This document shows positions 1 to 9,065 of a stretch of 64,000 bases of DNA, one piece after another. This DNA is from Capilliphycus salinus (GTDB lineage: Bacteria > Cyanobacteriota > Cyanobacteriia > Cyanobacteriales > Microcoleaceae): positions 2,356,001-2,420,000 of the forward strand of contig NZ_CP178543.1 in NCBI RefSeq assembly GCF_047276495.1. The letters run 5' to 3'. How positions within the stretch are numbered: the first letter of the stretch is position 1; each line of letters begins with the position of its first letter. Made by a program: the position numbers and the translations under genes. Under the pieces are notes generated by a model, which saw nothing but the letters and a program-made list of their open reading frames with translations, did not search any database and was not told the origin of the DNA.

Positions 1-448
1 CTTGTTGCCTGTACCCGCAGCGTTGCCGCCGGCTAGTTTTTACCTGCTGCACACTTTCCTACACAGAACCCCATAACGGAGCGTGCGCCACAGGTGCGTT
101 GACTTTCGGCTACTGGGTTTTTAATGGGGTTGATTACCCTTGCCACATCTTAATCCTAGCAAAAGTCACTCTAGAAGGGCGAGGCTTTGGACCCAATTTT
201 TTGGTCATCGGTACTCGGCTTTTAAAAGGCGGAGCCTGCACACTGCCTTCCGGACTCAGCTATTTTTTTGGACCTGGGCATAGGTTTAGGGACTGGGGAT
301 AGACTCAGACAACAGCAACGTTAACGCCGAAGCTGCAACAAAGCGCGATCGCGACTCCGGAGTGATGAATAAATCATCACCGCTTTTCAAACATCGACTT
401 CCCCAAGGATGTATTTCTCTGTTGTCTAACGGTTCTGTGGTCGGTGCG
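1..448. other. Unresolved sequence downstream of ffh
   Basis: No recognisable gene. A plus-strand frame is open from the left edge (position 3) to a stop at 300-302. It would encode a Cys-, Gly- and Phe-rich peptide that matches no family I know. The antisense frames each have several stops. The first 300 bases look richer in G+C than the neighbouring non-coding DNA. They could be the end of a gene or mobile element lying to the left, or a structured RNA; nothing here decides. Positions 303-448 are plain spacer downstream of the convergent ffh gene. Confidence 0.2.
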
Positions 449-1894
449 TTAGAGTTGCCCAAACCCTTTTTTCTTCTTGGTTTTCTTTTTCTTTTTGCTG
501 CCCCCTGCACTGGGATGGCCTCGCCAACCGGGGGGCGGTGCGCTTCCCATACCCGGCATTCCTCCCATTCCGGGCATTCCTCCCATTCCGGGAAAGGTAC
601 CTTGACCCATTTGCTTCATCATGCCCCGCATTTTCTGAAAGTCGCCCACCAGTCGCATGACGTCTTTTTCACCGTGACCTGACCCTTTGGCAATGCGCCG
701 ACGTCGCGAGGGAGAACTGGCTAATAGATCGGGGTTTTTGCGTTCTTCTATGGTCATTGAATTGATCATCGCTTCCGATCGCTTCAATTGCTGTTCTCCC
801 TGTTCGAGTTGTTCTTTGGAGATTTTATTCATCCCCGGAATCAACTTCGCCAAACCCCCGAGGGAACCCATATTTTTCATCAGCCGAGTTTGCTTCAAGA
901 AGTCTGTGAAGTCAAATTTGGCTTCCATGATCTTCTTCTGCATTTTCTCGGCATCGGCCAGGTCAAATTCTTCCTGCGCTTTTTCAACCAGCGTCAGGAC
1001 ATCACCCATTCCTAAAATGCGAGAAGCCATCCGTTCCGGGTAAAACGGTTGCAGGGCTTCGACTTTCTCACCCACCCCCACAAATTTAATCGGCGCTCCC
1101 GATATTCGCCGGATGGACAGGGCCGCACCGCCTCGGCTATCCCCATCTAATTTTGTCAGAATTGCGCCGCTAATGCCAATCTGTTCGTTAAACGTTTGGG
1201 TCAAGGTCGCGGCTTCTTGGCCGGTCATCGCATCAACGACTAATAGGGTGTCGTGGGGTTTGACAACCTCTTTGATGCGGGCGAGTTCGGCCATCATGTC
1301 TTGGTCAATTTGCAGACGGCCCGCCGTGTCGATGATCACGGTATCGATGCCTTCTGCTTTGGCCCGTTCGACCCCTTGACGGGCAATTTCCACCGGATCG
1401 GCGTCGCTTCCGAGTTCAAACACCGGAACTTCGATCTGCTGGCCGAGGGTTTTCAACTGATCGATCGCCGCAGGTCGGTAAACGTCTGTCGCCACCATCA
1501 TCGCACTGCGGTTTTCTTTGCGAAGATGCAGGGCTAATTTGGCGGTTGCGGTGGTTTTACCCGTCCCTTGCAAACCAGCCATTAACACAATTGTCGGCGG
1601 CGAGTCGGCTTTGGCCAGGGGAACGTTACTTTCTCCCATGACACTCACCAGTTCATCATGCACGATTTTGACGAACTGTTCTCCCGGTCGCACGCCCGAC
1701 AGCACCTCCGCCCCTTGTGCTTTTTCACCGACTTCGGCGACAAATTCTTTGACGACCTGGAGGTTGACGTCGGCTTCGAGTAAAGCCCGACGGACTTCTT
1801 TGAGGGCGTCTTGAATGTTGGAGTCGGTGATTTTATCTTGACCCCGGAGTTTTTTCCAGGCAGAGTCTAAGCGTTCAGCAAGGGCGTCGAACAT
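449..1894 (-). CDS. ffh: Signal recognition particle protein Ffh
   Basis: GTPase subunit of the signal recognition particle. It binds signal peptides and SRP RNA and delivers ribosomes to FtsY at the membrane. The 481 residues are normal for Ffh. In order: N-terminal helical bundle, G domain with P-loop GLQGTGKTT (about residue 110), DTAGR and TKLDG, then the Met-rich M domain. The C-terminus carries a GMGGMPGMGG-type repeat and ends in a lysine-rich tail, common in bacterial Ffh. ATG at 1894 gives the standard N-terminus (MFDALAERLD). It is transcribed leftward with no operon partner inside the window. Confidence 0.97.
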   Translation of the reverse strand: MFDALAERLDSAWKKLRGQDKITDSNIQDALKEVRRALLEADVNLQVVKEFVAEVGEKAQGAEVLSGVRPGEQFVKIVHDELVSVMGESNVPLAKADSPPTIVLMAGLQGTGKTTATAKLALHLRKENRSAMMVATDVYRPAAIDQLKTLGQQIEVPVFELGSDADPVEIARQGVERAKAEGIDTVIIDTAGRLQIDQDMMAELARIKEVVKPHDTLLVVDAMTGQEAATLTQTFNEQIGISGAILTKLDGDSRGGAALSIRRISGAPIKFVGVGEKVEALQPFYPERMASRILGMGDVLTLVEKAQEEFDLADAEKMQKKIMEAKFDFTDFLKQTRLMKNMGSLGGLAKLIPGMNKISKEQLEQGEQQLKRSEAMINSMTIEERKNPDLLASSPSRRRRIAKGSGHGEKDVMRLVGDFQKMRGMMKQMGQGTFPGMGGMPGMGGMPGMGSAPPPGWRGHPSAGGSKKKKKTKKKKGFGQL

Positions 1895-1929
1895 AGTTTG
1901 TGATTTTTCGTGCAGCAGATTGAAAATGG

Positions 1930-1979
1930 GTCACAGGGGGATGCCGTTGGGAACGGAGTCTTCTGTGACTCGACTTCTA
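1930..1979. repeat. Two-level inverted repeat in the ffh leader
   Basis: GTCACAG at 1930-1936 is perfectly complementary to CTGTGAC at 1973-1979. Inside it, CCGTT-GGG-AACGG at 1945-1957 forms a second perfect hairpin. The element is 36-86 bases upstream of the ffh start, so it probably lies in the 5' leader or promoter of ffh. There is no T-tract in the ffh direction. Function unknown: it could be a leader structure or an operator. Confidence 0.4.
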
Positions 1980-2157
1980 CTATGATAATCCCTAATTTGA
2001 TTTGGTTGATCCCCAAGTCTGTCTATTTTAGCAGTAGCGGTGAGTTCCACGAAGACCAATTTTTTCTCACTGCTTGCAGGTTAACCCGCTTCCATTGAGG
2101 ATAACTTAGGCAAAATCTGCCGAGACTGCGATCGCCTTTTTCCATTGATACTGTTGT

Positions 2158-3360
2158 TTAAACCCCTAACTCTCTTTGAATAAATTCCACTTCTTGTTTT
2201 AAGCCGGGGACGTGAATTAACCCGACATATCCAGCCAAACAAGCCCTATCTTGATGATCAAAAATATAAACATTGTGAATTCCCAAGAAATTTTTACTGA
2301 AGACCAGATATCCACTTTGATCTTTAAAATTAATTTTACTAATATTTTTGTCGAGGCTTAAGGTCTCGCTCAGTTTCATTTGATCTTCGGTAAAACCCGG
2401 AACTTGTTTTAATCGTTGAATCGCTTGTTGTATGCAAAGCGTTTGATTCAAAACTTGCTCGTTGTGTTGCTCTAAAATATGGTTGACAATTAAATAAGCC
2501 ACTCGATCACTTTTCCAGTAGTATGTATGAGCATTTAATGAACCTGCGGCTACTTGTGCATAACTGAGAATATTTGTAATTTCTTGAGGATAAGCAGATT
2601 TACGGTTGAGTAATTCAGATAACTGTTCTAAGGTTGCTTCCAGAGGGTTCACGTTTTCTTGAAGATATTCTTCTGTTAGAAAGAGACTGGATAAGTCCTG
2701 ACTATCTAAAACAGGATGTATGGGATAAGCAATAATATCAGAACCATGAATCAGATTCAGCCAGTTGAGTTTTTGACTTGTATATTGCTGCGCTAAAAAG
2801 TTTACCTGCTGAGGTTTTACTTCTAACATAATATTAAATAAAGAAATGGGAGATCCCATTGTTGTAATACTTTTGAGATGAATTTTTCTATCCGGTAAAT
2901 CAACCGAACTTTTATTCAAAATGTCTCTAATTTTAAAAGCTGGATCATTGGCTTCAAACTTGTCTGAAAATAAAATATCCCATAAAATCACAGTTCCCAA
3001 AGAGTGAGTAATAATGTGCAACTCTCTTTCTAAAGGGTTTTTATGAATAAAATCGATTAATTGATTGGCGAGATTCTCTCGGATTTTAGCCCCCCTTTAT
3101 GAACCTAAATAGGTAAAAGCATCACCCACAAACTGAGACAAATATCCTTTTCTAAACTCTTGATGTTTTAAAGGTTCTTGTGCATTATCAATTCGATTCC
3201 AGATAATCTCTAGTTCTCGATAAACATTTCCCCAAAAACCCGAGTAAAATAGAGGGATTTTTTCTTGACGTTGAAGAAACTCTTTTTCTAGTAAAGATTG
3301 TAAGGAATTAGCATATTGAGAGGTTCGTGCAGCAACACCATGAATAAAAAAGATCAGCAT
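2158..3360 (-). pseudogene. Lipase/esterase-like alpha/beta hydrolase, interrupted by one in-frame stop
   Basis: One reading frame of about 400 codons runs from ATG 3360 to 2158, broken only by TAA at 3097-3099. The upstream part (87 codons) starts with an oxyanion-loop-like FFIHGV segment. The downstream part has the nucleophile elbow HSLGT just after the stop. Both parts are in the same frame (3360 minus 3021 is a multiple of 3) and translation across the stop is continuous and sensible (YLGS-stop-RGAKIREN). Neither half has a whole hydrolase fold. The downstream half could start only at a TTG (3021). It is most likely a recent nonsense mutation. Stop readthrough or a sequencing error are alternatives. 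The substrate is unknown. Confidence 0.7.
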
Positions 3361-3546
3361 AAACTTGTCAAGATTAAGAATGCTTTTGTTTGATTTCTAG
3401 ATTATACTCTATATTTTCAGTGAGATGGGCGGGTTTAATATAAATTATCTATGACAAGCAAAAGTTTTTTTTCATAACCCGCTCCTACAAGTTTTTAACT
3501 TGATTGTAAAAATGCCATCAACCCCGCCTATTACCTACTCAATTTA

Positions 3547-3735
3547 TTAAATCAGTTTCATAGTATTTCTCAACCATTCATTCACTAAAACTTGAATGTC
3601 AATCTTTTTATGTTCAGCCATTTTTGTCAAAAATTCCTCGACATCGGGTTCGAGATAAATTGGATCATGAAACTTGGCATCAGAATGGTAAAATTTTCCT
3701 GATTCGGTTTGGGAAAAATCATACTCGGATTTCAT
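3547..3735 (-). CDS. Small antitoxin-like protein
   Basis: A 62-residue acidic protein (MKSEYDFSQTESGKFYHSDA and on) ending in a helical segment with VNEWLRNTMKLI. It resembles small cyanobacterial antitoxin or CopG/BrnA-like proteins with a C-terminal ribbon-helix-helix-type end. The ATG at 3735 is preferred over the one at 3756 because GGAG lies about 8 bases before it. No toxin gene is adjacent: upstream is the Uma2 promoter and downstream the broken hydrolase. It therefore looks like an orphan. The family assignment is by general resemblance only. Confidence 0.55.
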   Translation of the reverse strand: MKSEYDFSQTESGKFYHSDAKFHDPIYLEPDVEEFLTKMAEHKKIDIQVLVNEWLRNTMKLI

Positions 3736-3802
3736 GGTTTTCTCTCCAGATAACATTGGGCTTCCGTTAAAGTCATTCTAGCTTAGATGGAATTAGATAT
3801 TA

Positions 3803-3832
3803 TTGAGTCAGTTTTTGCTAAAATAATATTAT
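3803..3832 (+). promoter_or_regulatory. Promoter of the first Uma2 gene
   Basis: TTGAGT (3803-3808), an 18-base spacer and TATTAT (3827-3832) lie 26 bases before the start codon. The -10 region and the sequence before it (GCTAAAATAATATTATACAA) recur before the second Uma2 gene, so the duplication included the promoter. Confidence 0.6.
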
Positions 3833-3857
3833 ACAAAATTATAGGTAAGCAACTATG

Positions 3858-4424
3858 ATGTTAGAAACTGCAACAAAAACCTATAGCTTTCAAGATTATC
3901 TTGACTTCAAAGATAATAGTGATTTAAAATATGAATTATTCAACGGAGAATTAATTTCAATGCCTCCCGCCAGTGGATTACACGCTTTGATTCTTCTGTT
4001 TTTATTTCAAGCATTATCGGCTGAAATTCAACGAATACAATTAGATTGGGTTGTTATGCCTGGAAATGTGGGAGTGAGAACCGGAATTACAAAATCTCGC
4101 ATTCCTGATTTAATCGTAATTACCGAAACTCAACGTCAATTTCTCAAAACATTACCATCAGCAATTCTCGAAGAACCTCCCCTATTAGCCGTTGAAATTG
4201 TAAGCGTTAATAACCCCGATGATGACTACCGCTACAAACGTTCAGAATATGCGGCTTTAGAAATACCCGAATATTGGATTATCGACCCGCAAGAACTCAA
4301 AGTTTCGGTTTTAACGTTGGTTTCGGGATTTTACGATAGCGTTGAATTTCGGGAAGAAAATAAAATTAATTCGCCGAGTTTTCCCGAATTAAACTTAACG
4401 GTTGAACAAATTTTAAATCCTTAA
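3858..4424 (+). CDS. Uma2 family (DUF820) putative nuclease, copy 1
   Basis: A 188-residue member of the Uma2/DUF820 family, which is greatly expanded in cyanobacteria and has a restriction-endonuclease-like PD-(D/E)xK fold. Visible motifs are RIPDLIVI (acidic residue of the core) and VEIVSVNN followed by a DYRYKRSEYA segment. The start is placed at the second of two adjacent ATGs, matching copy 2. The C-terminal ~115 residues are almost identical to copy 2, while residues about 45-65 differ strongly (LHALILLFLF here, LHAEILCLIY in copy 2). That suggests partial gene conversion. The biological role of this family is not settled. Confidence 0.85.
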   Translation: MLETATKTYSFQDYLDFKDNSDLKYELFNGELISMPPASGLHALILLFLFQALSAEIQRIQLDWVVMPGNVGVRTGITKSRIPDLIVITETQRQFLKTLPSAILEEPPLLAVEIVSVNNPDDDYRYKRSEYAALEIPEYWIIDPQELKVSVLTLVSGFYDSVEFREENKINSPSFPELNLTVEQILNP

Positions 4425-4455
4425 TTGAAGACTTTTTTTGCTAAAATAATATTAT
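4425..4455 (+). promoter_or_regulatory. Promoter of the second Uma2 gene
   Basis: TTGAAG (4425-4430), a 19-base spacer and TATTAT (4450-4455). It is the duplicate of the promoter at 3803-3832 and lies directly after the stop codon of copy 1. Confidence 0.5.
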
Positions 4456-4480
4456 ACAAAACTGCTGTTGAGCAACTCCC

Positions 4481-5047
4481 ATGCTAGAAACCGCAACCCA
4501 AACCTACAGCTTTCAAGATTATCTTGACTTTAGAGATAATAGTGATTTAAAATATGAACTTCTCAACGGAGAATTAGTTCCCATGCCTCCCGCTAGTGGA
4601 TTACACGCTGAAATTTTATGTTTAATCTATGATATCTTAAAAGCAGAGATTCAACGATTACAATTAGATTGGGCTGTACGACCCGGAAATGTGGGAGTGA
4701 GAACCGGAATTACAAAATCTCGAATTCCCGATTTAATCGTTATCACTGAAACTCAACGTCAATTTCTCAAAACATTACCATCAGCAATTCTCGAAGAACC
4801 TCCCCTATTAGCGGTTGAAATAGTGAGCGTTAATAATCCCGATGATGACTACCGCTACAAACGTTCAGAATATGCGGCTTTAGAAATACCCGAATATTGG
4901 ATTATCGACCCGCAAGAACTCAAAGTTTCGGTTTTAACCTTAGTTTCGGGATTTTACGATAGCGTTGAATTTCGGGAAGAAAATAAAATTAATTCGCCGA
5001 GTTTTCCCGAATTAAACTTAACCCCCGAACACATTTTAAACCCGTAA
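4481..5047 (+). CDS. Uma2 family (DUF820) putative nuclease, copy 2
   Basis: A 188-residue tandem paralogue of the gene before it. It begins MLETATQTYSFQDYLDF and ends with the same ~115 residues apart from a few changes at the very end. The putative core motifs RIPDLIVI and VEIVSVNN are intact. Unlike copy 1 it keeps HAE rather than HAL after the conserved His, so it looks more like the usual family sequence. The duplicated unit, about 620 bases long, includes promoter and gene. Orientation and spacing allow independent transcription. Confidence 0.87.
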   Translation: MLETATQTYSFQDYLDFRDNSDLKYELLNGELVPMPPASGLHAEILCLIYDILKAEIQRLQLDWAVRPGNVGVRTGITKSRIPDLIVITETQRQFLKTLPSAILEEPPLLAVEIVSVNNPDDDYRYKRSEYAALEIPEYWIIDPQELKVSVLTLVSGFYDSVEFREENKINSPSFPELNLTPEHILNP

Positions 5048-5081
5048 ATATCGCAAAAATAAGCAAAATAAAAATATTTTT

Positions 5082-5825
5082 CTATTCCTCAAAAATAGCC
5101 CCCAGTTTGATTAAATCTTGTTTAACTTGTTCCGATAAACCCGCATCGTGCCACATTCTCGCCTGTTTAACATTCGCTCCGGTAAAATCGGCATCGGTTA
5201 AATTTGTTAACGCCAAACCCGCTTGAGTTAAGTTAGCATTTTTGAGGATAGCATTACTTAAATTGGCATCACTCAAATTACAATTGCTCAAATTTGCTTC
5301 GGTTAAATTTGCTTCAGTTAAATTCGCCCCGCTTAAATTTGCTAAAGCCAAACTCGCCCGATGTAAATCAGCTTGCGTTAAATTTGCATCACTCAATAAC
5401 GCCCCACTCAAGTCAGCCCCACTCAAATTAACTTCTCTTAAATCAGCATTACTCAAATCAGCATCACTTAAATCCGAACCTCTCAAATAAGCCCCTTTCA
5501 ACTCCGCCCCACTCAAATCTAAACCCGTTAAATTCGCTCCTAACAGTCGGGCGCCTGCAAAATCTTCTAAAGGGTTTAAACCCGCAAAATTTGCCAATTC
5601 TAAAAAGTTGTCGGTTTCCGCTTCTATAACAGTTTGAATCTCTTTTTGCAGTTGAGAAAAATCACATCCTGCGGCGGCGGCTTGTTGGGTGAGAACTGAC
5701 AGATTATCAACTTTTATTTCTGATTTTAAACCCTGCGATCGCAACCAAATCGCCAACTTACACTCTAACACAGCCAAGCGATTTGGACTTACATTATGGG
5801 GCCACAATCCTTCTACACGAGTCAT
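5082..5825 (-). CDS. Pentapeptide-repeat protein
   Basis: 247 residues. The first ~85 form a helical N-terminal region (MTRVEGLWPHNVSPNRLAVL). After it come about 22 tandem A(D/N)Lxx pentapeptides (residues ~90-225), predicted to build a right-handed quadrilateral beta helix. A short C-terminal cap follows (KQDLIKLGAIFEE). No catalytic residues or membrane segments are seen, so it is probably a soluble scaffold. The cap is very similar to that of the TPR-pentapeptide protein at 6047-7243, so the two are related neighbours. The function of most cyanobacterial members is unknown. Confidence 0.93.
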   Translation of the reverse strand: MTRVEGLWPHNVSPNRLAVLECKLAIWLRSQGLKSEIKVDNLSVLTQQAAAAGCDFSQLQKEIQTVIEAETDNFLELANFAGLNPLEDFAGARLLGANLTGLDLSGAELKGAYLRGSDLSDADLSNADLREVNLSGADLSGALLSDANLTQADLHRASLALANLSGANLTEANLTEANLSNCNLSDANLSNAILKNANLTQAGLALTNLTDADFTGANVKQARMWHDAGLSEQVKQDLIKLGAIFEE

Positions 5826-5914
5826 TGTAATTTTCAGCTATCTTAATATAAAAGACTTCAATACTTGTTACCAATGTTTCTAGGTTTTCGATCCTTCTAG
5901 GGGCTAAACCTCTC

Positions 5915-6046
5915 TTTTATCTCCCCTTGATCCCCCCTTTTATCCCCCCTTGATCCCCCCTTAAAAAGGGGGGTGGGGGGGTTGGGGAGGCAGGGGAGGT
6001 TCGGGGAATGCTTAAAGTCCCCCTTTTTAAGGGGGATTTAGGGGGA
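5915..6046. repeat. C-run/G-run palindromic repeat
   Basis: Repeated units of the form GATCCCCCCTT on the left and AAGGGGGG on the right flank a short loop, forming large C-rich/G-rich inverted repeats. The same family occurs at 17745-17970 and 36205-36310. It fills the gap between two minus-strand genes and reaches the stop of the next one. It is a dispersed genomic repeat and could act as a terminator. Confidence 0.7.
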
Positions 6047-7243
6047 TCAATTATCTGTTGCATTCTTTGATTGATTCTGATCAAAAATAGCGCCTCGTTC
6101 GATTAACTCCGATTGAACACGCCGAGAAATTCCGATCGCCTTTGTAAAGCAGACATTCTCCACAATGGCATCTTTTAACTCAGCCCGACTCAAATCAGCA
6201 TCCTGCAAATTGGCATTTGTTAAATCAACCCCTGTCAAGTCAGCATATTTTAGATTTGCTGAGGACAAGTTGGCATGACTCAAGTTGGCCTGGGGCAGAT
6301 AAGCGCTACTGAGATCGGCTTGCGTGAGATTAGCATAGCTTAGGTTAGCACGAGGCAGTTTCGTTCGTAAATCGGCTTGACAAAGATTAGCATAGCTGAG
6401 ATCGGTATCTCTGAGGTTGGCATTGCTGAGGATGGCTTGGCTGAGGTTGGCTTGGGTGAGTTTGGCGCCACTCAAGTCAGCTAGGGCTAAGTTGGCTTGG
6501 GTGAGATTGGCATTTTCTAGATTAACGCCCGGAAGATCGGCGTAGTTGAGGTCAAAACCGCTCAGATCTGCCCCTGCGAGGTCTTCTAACAGGTCGAAAC
6601 CGACAATTTTAGCAATTCGCACGAATTCATCGCTTTTTTCCTCTAGGAACCTCTGACGCAGGATAGCCCATTGCTGTTGATAGCAGTTTTGGGCGTGCGT
6701 ATCTTCCCCGAGGGTTTGATAGGCGAGTCTCAAGTTTTTTAGGGCGTTTCCTTGGGAAGGATAGTTGTTGGTTTCGGAGGCTTTCGCCAACTGTTGCTGA
6801 TAGTATTCTAGAGCTTGGGAAATTTCCCCGGAAGCATGATAAGCTATCCCTAAATTGGAGAGGGTTTGGGTTTCGGTTTGCGGATCTTGCAGTTGACGGG
6901 CGATCGCTAACCGTTGCTGTTGGTAGCTAATGGCTTGGTGATAGTCCCCTTGAGTGTAGCAAGCATTTCCTAAGTTTCCCAAGGCGTTGAGTTGTCCTTT
7001 GAGATCTTCTATTTCTATTGCGATCGCCAAGTGTTGCTGATAAGATTTGATTGCTTGATCGAGATTTCCTAAGGCTTCGTAAGCAACACCCAAATTGCCG
7101 AATGTTGATCCAACTCGTTTGCGATCTTTGAGATTTTGATATTGGATCAGGGCTTGTTGCCAAGTTTGCAGGGCTGCTTCAAATTGATGGTTTTGGTATT
7201 GTAGAATTCCCTGTTTGAAGATTTGATCGGCTTGTTCTTGCAT
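6047..7243 (-). CDS. TPR and pentapeptide-repeat protein
   Basis: 398 residues with two repeat domains. Residues ~1-190 hold about five tetratricopeptide repeats of the Kinesin-light-chain/Rapsyn style (for example GNLGNACYTQGDYHQAISYQ). Residues ~215-380 hold about 30 A(D/N)LSxA pentapeptides. The C-terminal cap (ELIERGAIFDQ) resembles that of the pentapeptide gene downstream. TPRs bind proteins and the pentapeptide helix is a rigid rod, so an adaptor role is likely. No enzyme motif is present. The ATG at 7243 gives the TPR-type start MQEQADQIFKQ. Upstream lies the small RNA array. Confidence 0.92.
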   Translation of the reverse strand: MQEQADQIFKQGILQYQNHQFEAALQTWQQALIQYQNLKDRKRVGSTFGNLGVAYEALGNLDQAIKSYQQHLAIAIEIEDLKGQLNALGNLGNACYTQGDYHQAISYQQQRLAIARQLQDPQTETQTLSNLGIAYHASGEISQALEYYQQQLAKASETNNYPSQGNALKNLRLAYQTLGEDTHAQNCYQQQWAILRQRFLEEKSDEFVRIAKIVGFDLLEDLAGADLSGFDLNYADLPGVNLENANLTQANLALADLSGAKLTQANLSQAILSNANLRDTDLSYANLCQADLRTKLPRANLSYANLTQADLSSAYLPQANLSHANLSSANLKYADLTGVDLTNANLQDADLSRAELKDAIVENVCFTKAIGISRRVQSELIERGAIFDQNQSKNATDN

Positions 7244-7430
7244 CTCCGGTTCGTTTCAGCAGCGTTTTTACTGCTTTAGTTATACCGAATTTATCTTTAA
7301 GTTGAGCAAGACTTTCTGATGTGGCTGATGATTTCTGTCTATCTTCGGGACAATCGAGCAACGATATAATTGTTTAAGACTCTCACTCGGATTGTATTTT
7401 ATCTCCGTTTCTCCGAGGTGTTTACCCTTC

Positions 7431-7482
7431 AATAAAAAAGAGAGAGTTGTTTGAGCAACTCCCCCCACCATCTGGGTGCATC
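7431..7482 (-). ncRNA. Putative small RNA, array unit 1
   Basis: Minus-strand promoter TTGACG at 7514-7519 and GATGAT at 7490-7495, spacer 18. The predicted start is near 7482. The body ends in hairpin GAGTTG-CTCAAA-CAACTC followed by TTTTTTATT. The predicted length is about 52 nt. Confidence 0.6.
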
Positions 7483-7608
7483 TGTATTTATCATCTCTCA
7501 AAATTATCCATAACGTCAAGTTTTTTTGTTAAAATTTCCGTAAAAAAATCCTCGTTTTGTGTGAAGCTTTCGTGTAGAATTTCCGGGAGTTTGTAGAGCG
7601 TTTTCTAA

Positions 7609-7660
7609 ATAATAAAAGAGAGAGTTGTTTGAGCAACTCCCCCTACCATCTGGGTGCATC
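7609..7660 (-). ncRNA. Putative small RNA, array unit 2
   Basis: Promoter TTGACT at 7692-7697 and CATGAT at 7668-7673, spacer 18, start near 7660. It has the same hairpin loop as unit 1, followed by CTCTTTTATTATT. Confidence 0.6.
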
Positions 7661-7789
7661 TGTATTTATCATGTCTTAACATCCCGTATAAAGTCAAGTT
7701 TTTTTGTTAAAGTTTCTGTAAAAAAATACTCGATTTTTGTGAAGGCTTTATTGCCGATAATTTCAAGAAAAATTGTTGAAATTTATCTA

Positions 7790-7841
7790 AAAAATAAAAG
7801 AGAGAGTTGTTGACCAACTCCCCCTACCATCTGGGTGCATC
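7790..7841 (-). ncRNA. Putative small RNA, array unit 3
   Basis: Promoter TTGACG at 7873-7878 and CATGAT at 7849-7854, spacer 18. The hairpin loop differs (GTCAA) but the stem is unchanged. A TTTTATTTTTT run follows. Confidence 0.6.
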
Positions 7842-7970
7842 TGTATTTATCATGTCTTAAAATTACCGATAACGTCAAGTTTTTTCGTTAAAGTTTTTGT
7901 AAAAAAATACTCGATTTTTGTGAAGGTTTTATTGCCGATAATTTCAAGAAAAATTGTTGAAATTTATCTA

Positions 7971-8022
7971 AAAAATAAAAGAGAGAGTTGTTGACCAACT
8001 CCCCCTACCATCTGGGTGCATC
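7971..8022 (-). ncRNA. Putative small RNA, array unit 4
   Basis: Promoter TTGACT at 8054-8059 and CATGAT at 8030-8035, spacer 18. The body and hairpin are identical to unit 3. Confidence 0.6.
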
Positions 8023-8148
8023 TGTATTTATCATGTCTTAACATCCCGTATAAAGTCAAGTTTTTTTGTTAAAGTTTCTGTAAAAAAATACTCGATTTTT
8101 GTGAAGGCTTTATCAGTCATTTTTTGAGTATTTCTGGAAAGTTCCCAA

Positions 8149-8201
8149 AAAAATAAAAGAGAGAGTTGTTTGACCAACTCCCCCTACCATCTGGGTGCAT
8201 C
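8149..8201 (-). ncRNA. Putative small RNA, array unit 5
   Basis: Promoter TTGACT at 8233-8238 and CATGAT at 8209-8214, spacer 18. The loop is one base longer (GTCAAA). A TTTTATTTTTTTG run follows. Confidence 0.6.
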
Positions 8202-8326
8202 TGTATTTATCATGTCTTAACATCCCGTATAAAGTCAAGTTTTTTTGTTAAAGTTTCTGTAAAAAAATACTCGATTTTTGTGAAGCTTTCGTGTAGAATT
8301 TCCGGGGATTTGTAGAGAGTTTTCTA

Positions 8327-8379
8327 AAAAATAAAGAGAGAGAGTTGTTGAACAACTCCCCCTACCATCTGGGTGCATC
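8327..8379 (-). ncRNA. Putative small RNA, array unit 6
   Basis: Promoter TTGACT at 8411-8416 and GATTAT at 8387-8392, spacer 18. Hairpin GAGTTGT-TCA-ACAACTC, followed by CTTTATTTTTT. Confidence 0.6.
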
Positions 8380-8504
8380 TGTATCTATAATCCCTCAACA
8401 TCCTATAAAAAGTCAAGTTTTTTTGTTAAAGTTTCTGTAAAAAAATACTCGATTTTTGTGAAGCTTTCGTGTAGAATTTCCGGGGATTTGTAGAGAGTTT
8501 TCTA

Positions 8505-8557
8505 AAAAATAAAGAGAGAGAGTTGTTGAACAACTCCCCCTACCATCTGGGTGCATC
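8505..8557 (-). ncRNA. Putative small RNA, array unit 7
   Basis: Promoter TTGACT at 8589-8594 and GATTAT at 8565-8570, spacer 18. Nearly identical to unit 6. Confidence 0.6.
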
Positions 8558-8689
8558 TGTATCTATAATCCCTCAACATCCTATAAAAAGTCAAGGTTGT
8601 AGATTAAAGTTTCTGTAAAAAAAGACTCGAGTTTTGTAAAGCTTTTGTATAGAATTCTTCGGGGGTTGATTCTGTGTTGATCTCAACAA

Positions 8690-8738
8690 GAAAGAGAGAG
8701 AGCCGCTTTAGCAACTCCCCCTATCATCTGGGTGCATC
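8690..8738 (-). ncRNA. Putative small RNA, array unit 8 (diverged)
   Basis: Promoter TTGACT at 8770-8775 and GATTAT at 8746-8751, spacer 18. The stem changes to GAGTTGC/GCGGCTC with a TAAA loop, so it is kept by G-T wobble pairs. The T-tract after it is weak. Confidence 0.5.
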
Positions 8739-8978
8739 TATAATAATAATCTATTAACATCCTGTATATAGTCAAGGTTTTATTTTAAAGTTTCTGTAAA
8801 GTAATCCCCCTTTTGTTGTAAAGATTCTGTAAAGTCAGTTGAAAACTATTAAATAAATTGAAGAGGATTAACCGTAAACAATACTCACGATAATCCGAAT
8901 ATTTTTTTTCACGAGTTTGTCACATTTCTAGGAGAACTGGAGAGCAAAGTTCTCAAGTTTTTCACAAAGTTGTGGATA

Positions 8979-9027
8979 AGAAAAGAGAGAGTCGCTTTGG
9001 CAACTCTCCCTACCATCAGGGTGCATC
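8979..9027 (-). ncRNA. Putative small RNA, array unit 9 (outlying)
   Basis: Promoter TTGACC at 9060-9065 with TATTAT at 9035-9040 (spacer 19) or TATATT at 9037-9042 (spacer 17). The 5' body is changed in one base (GATGCACCCTGATGG). The stem GAGAGTTGC/GCGACTCTC is the longest of the set. Confidence 0.5.
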
Positions 9028-9065
9028 TACTATCATAATATAACCATTTTGGGGTGTGGGGTCAA

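Noticed and set aside
99..302. 67-codon plus-strand gene at the left edge
   Set aside because: No family, odd composition, and the frame is open to the window edge. Kept only as an unresolved region.
5242..5490. 82-codon plus-strand frame rich in KFA/LKS repeats
   Set aside because: It is the antisense shadow of the pentapeptide repeats of the minus-strand gene.
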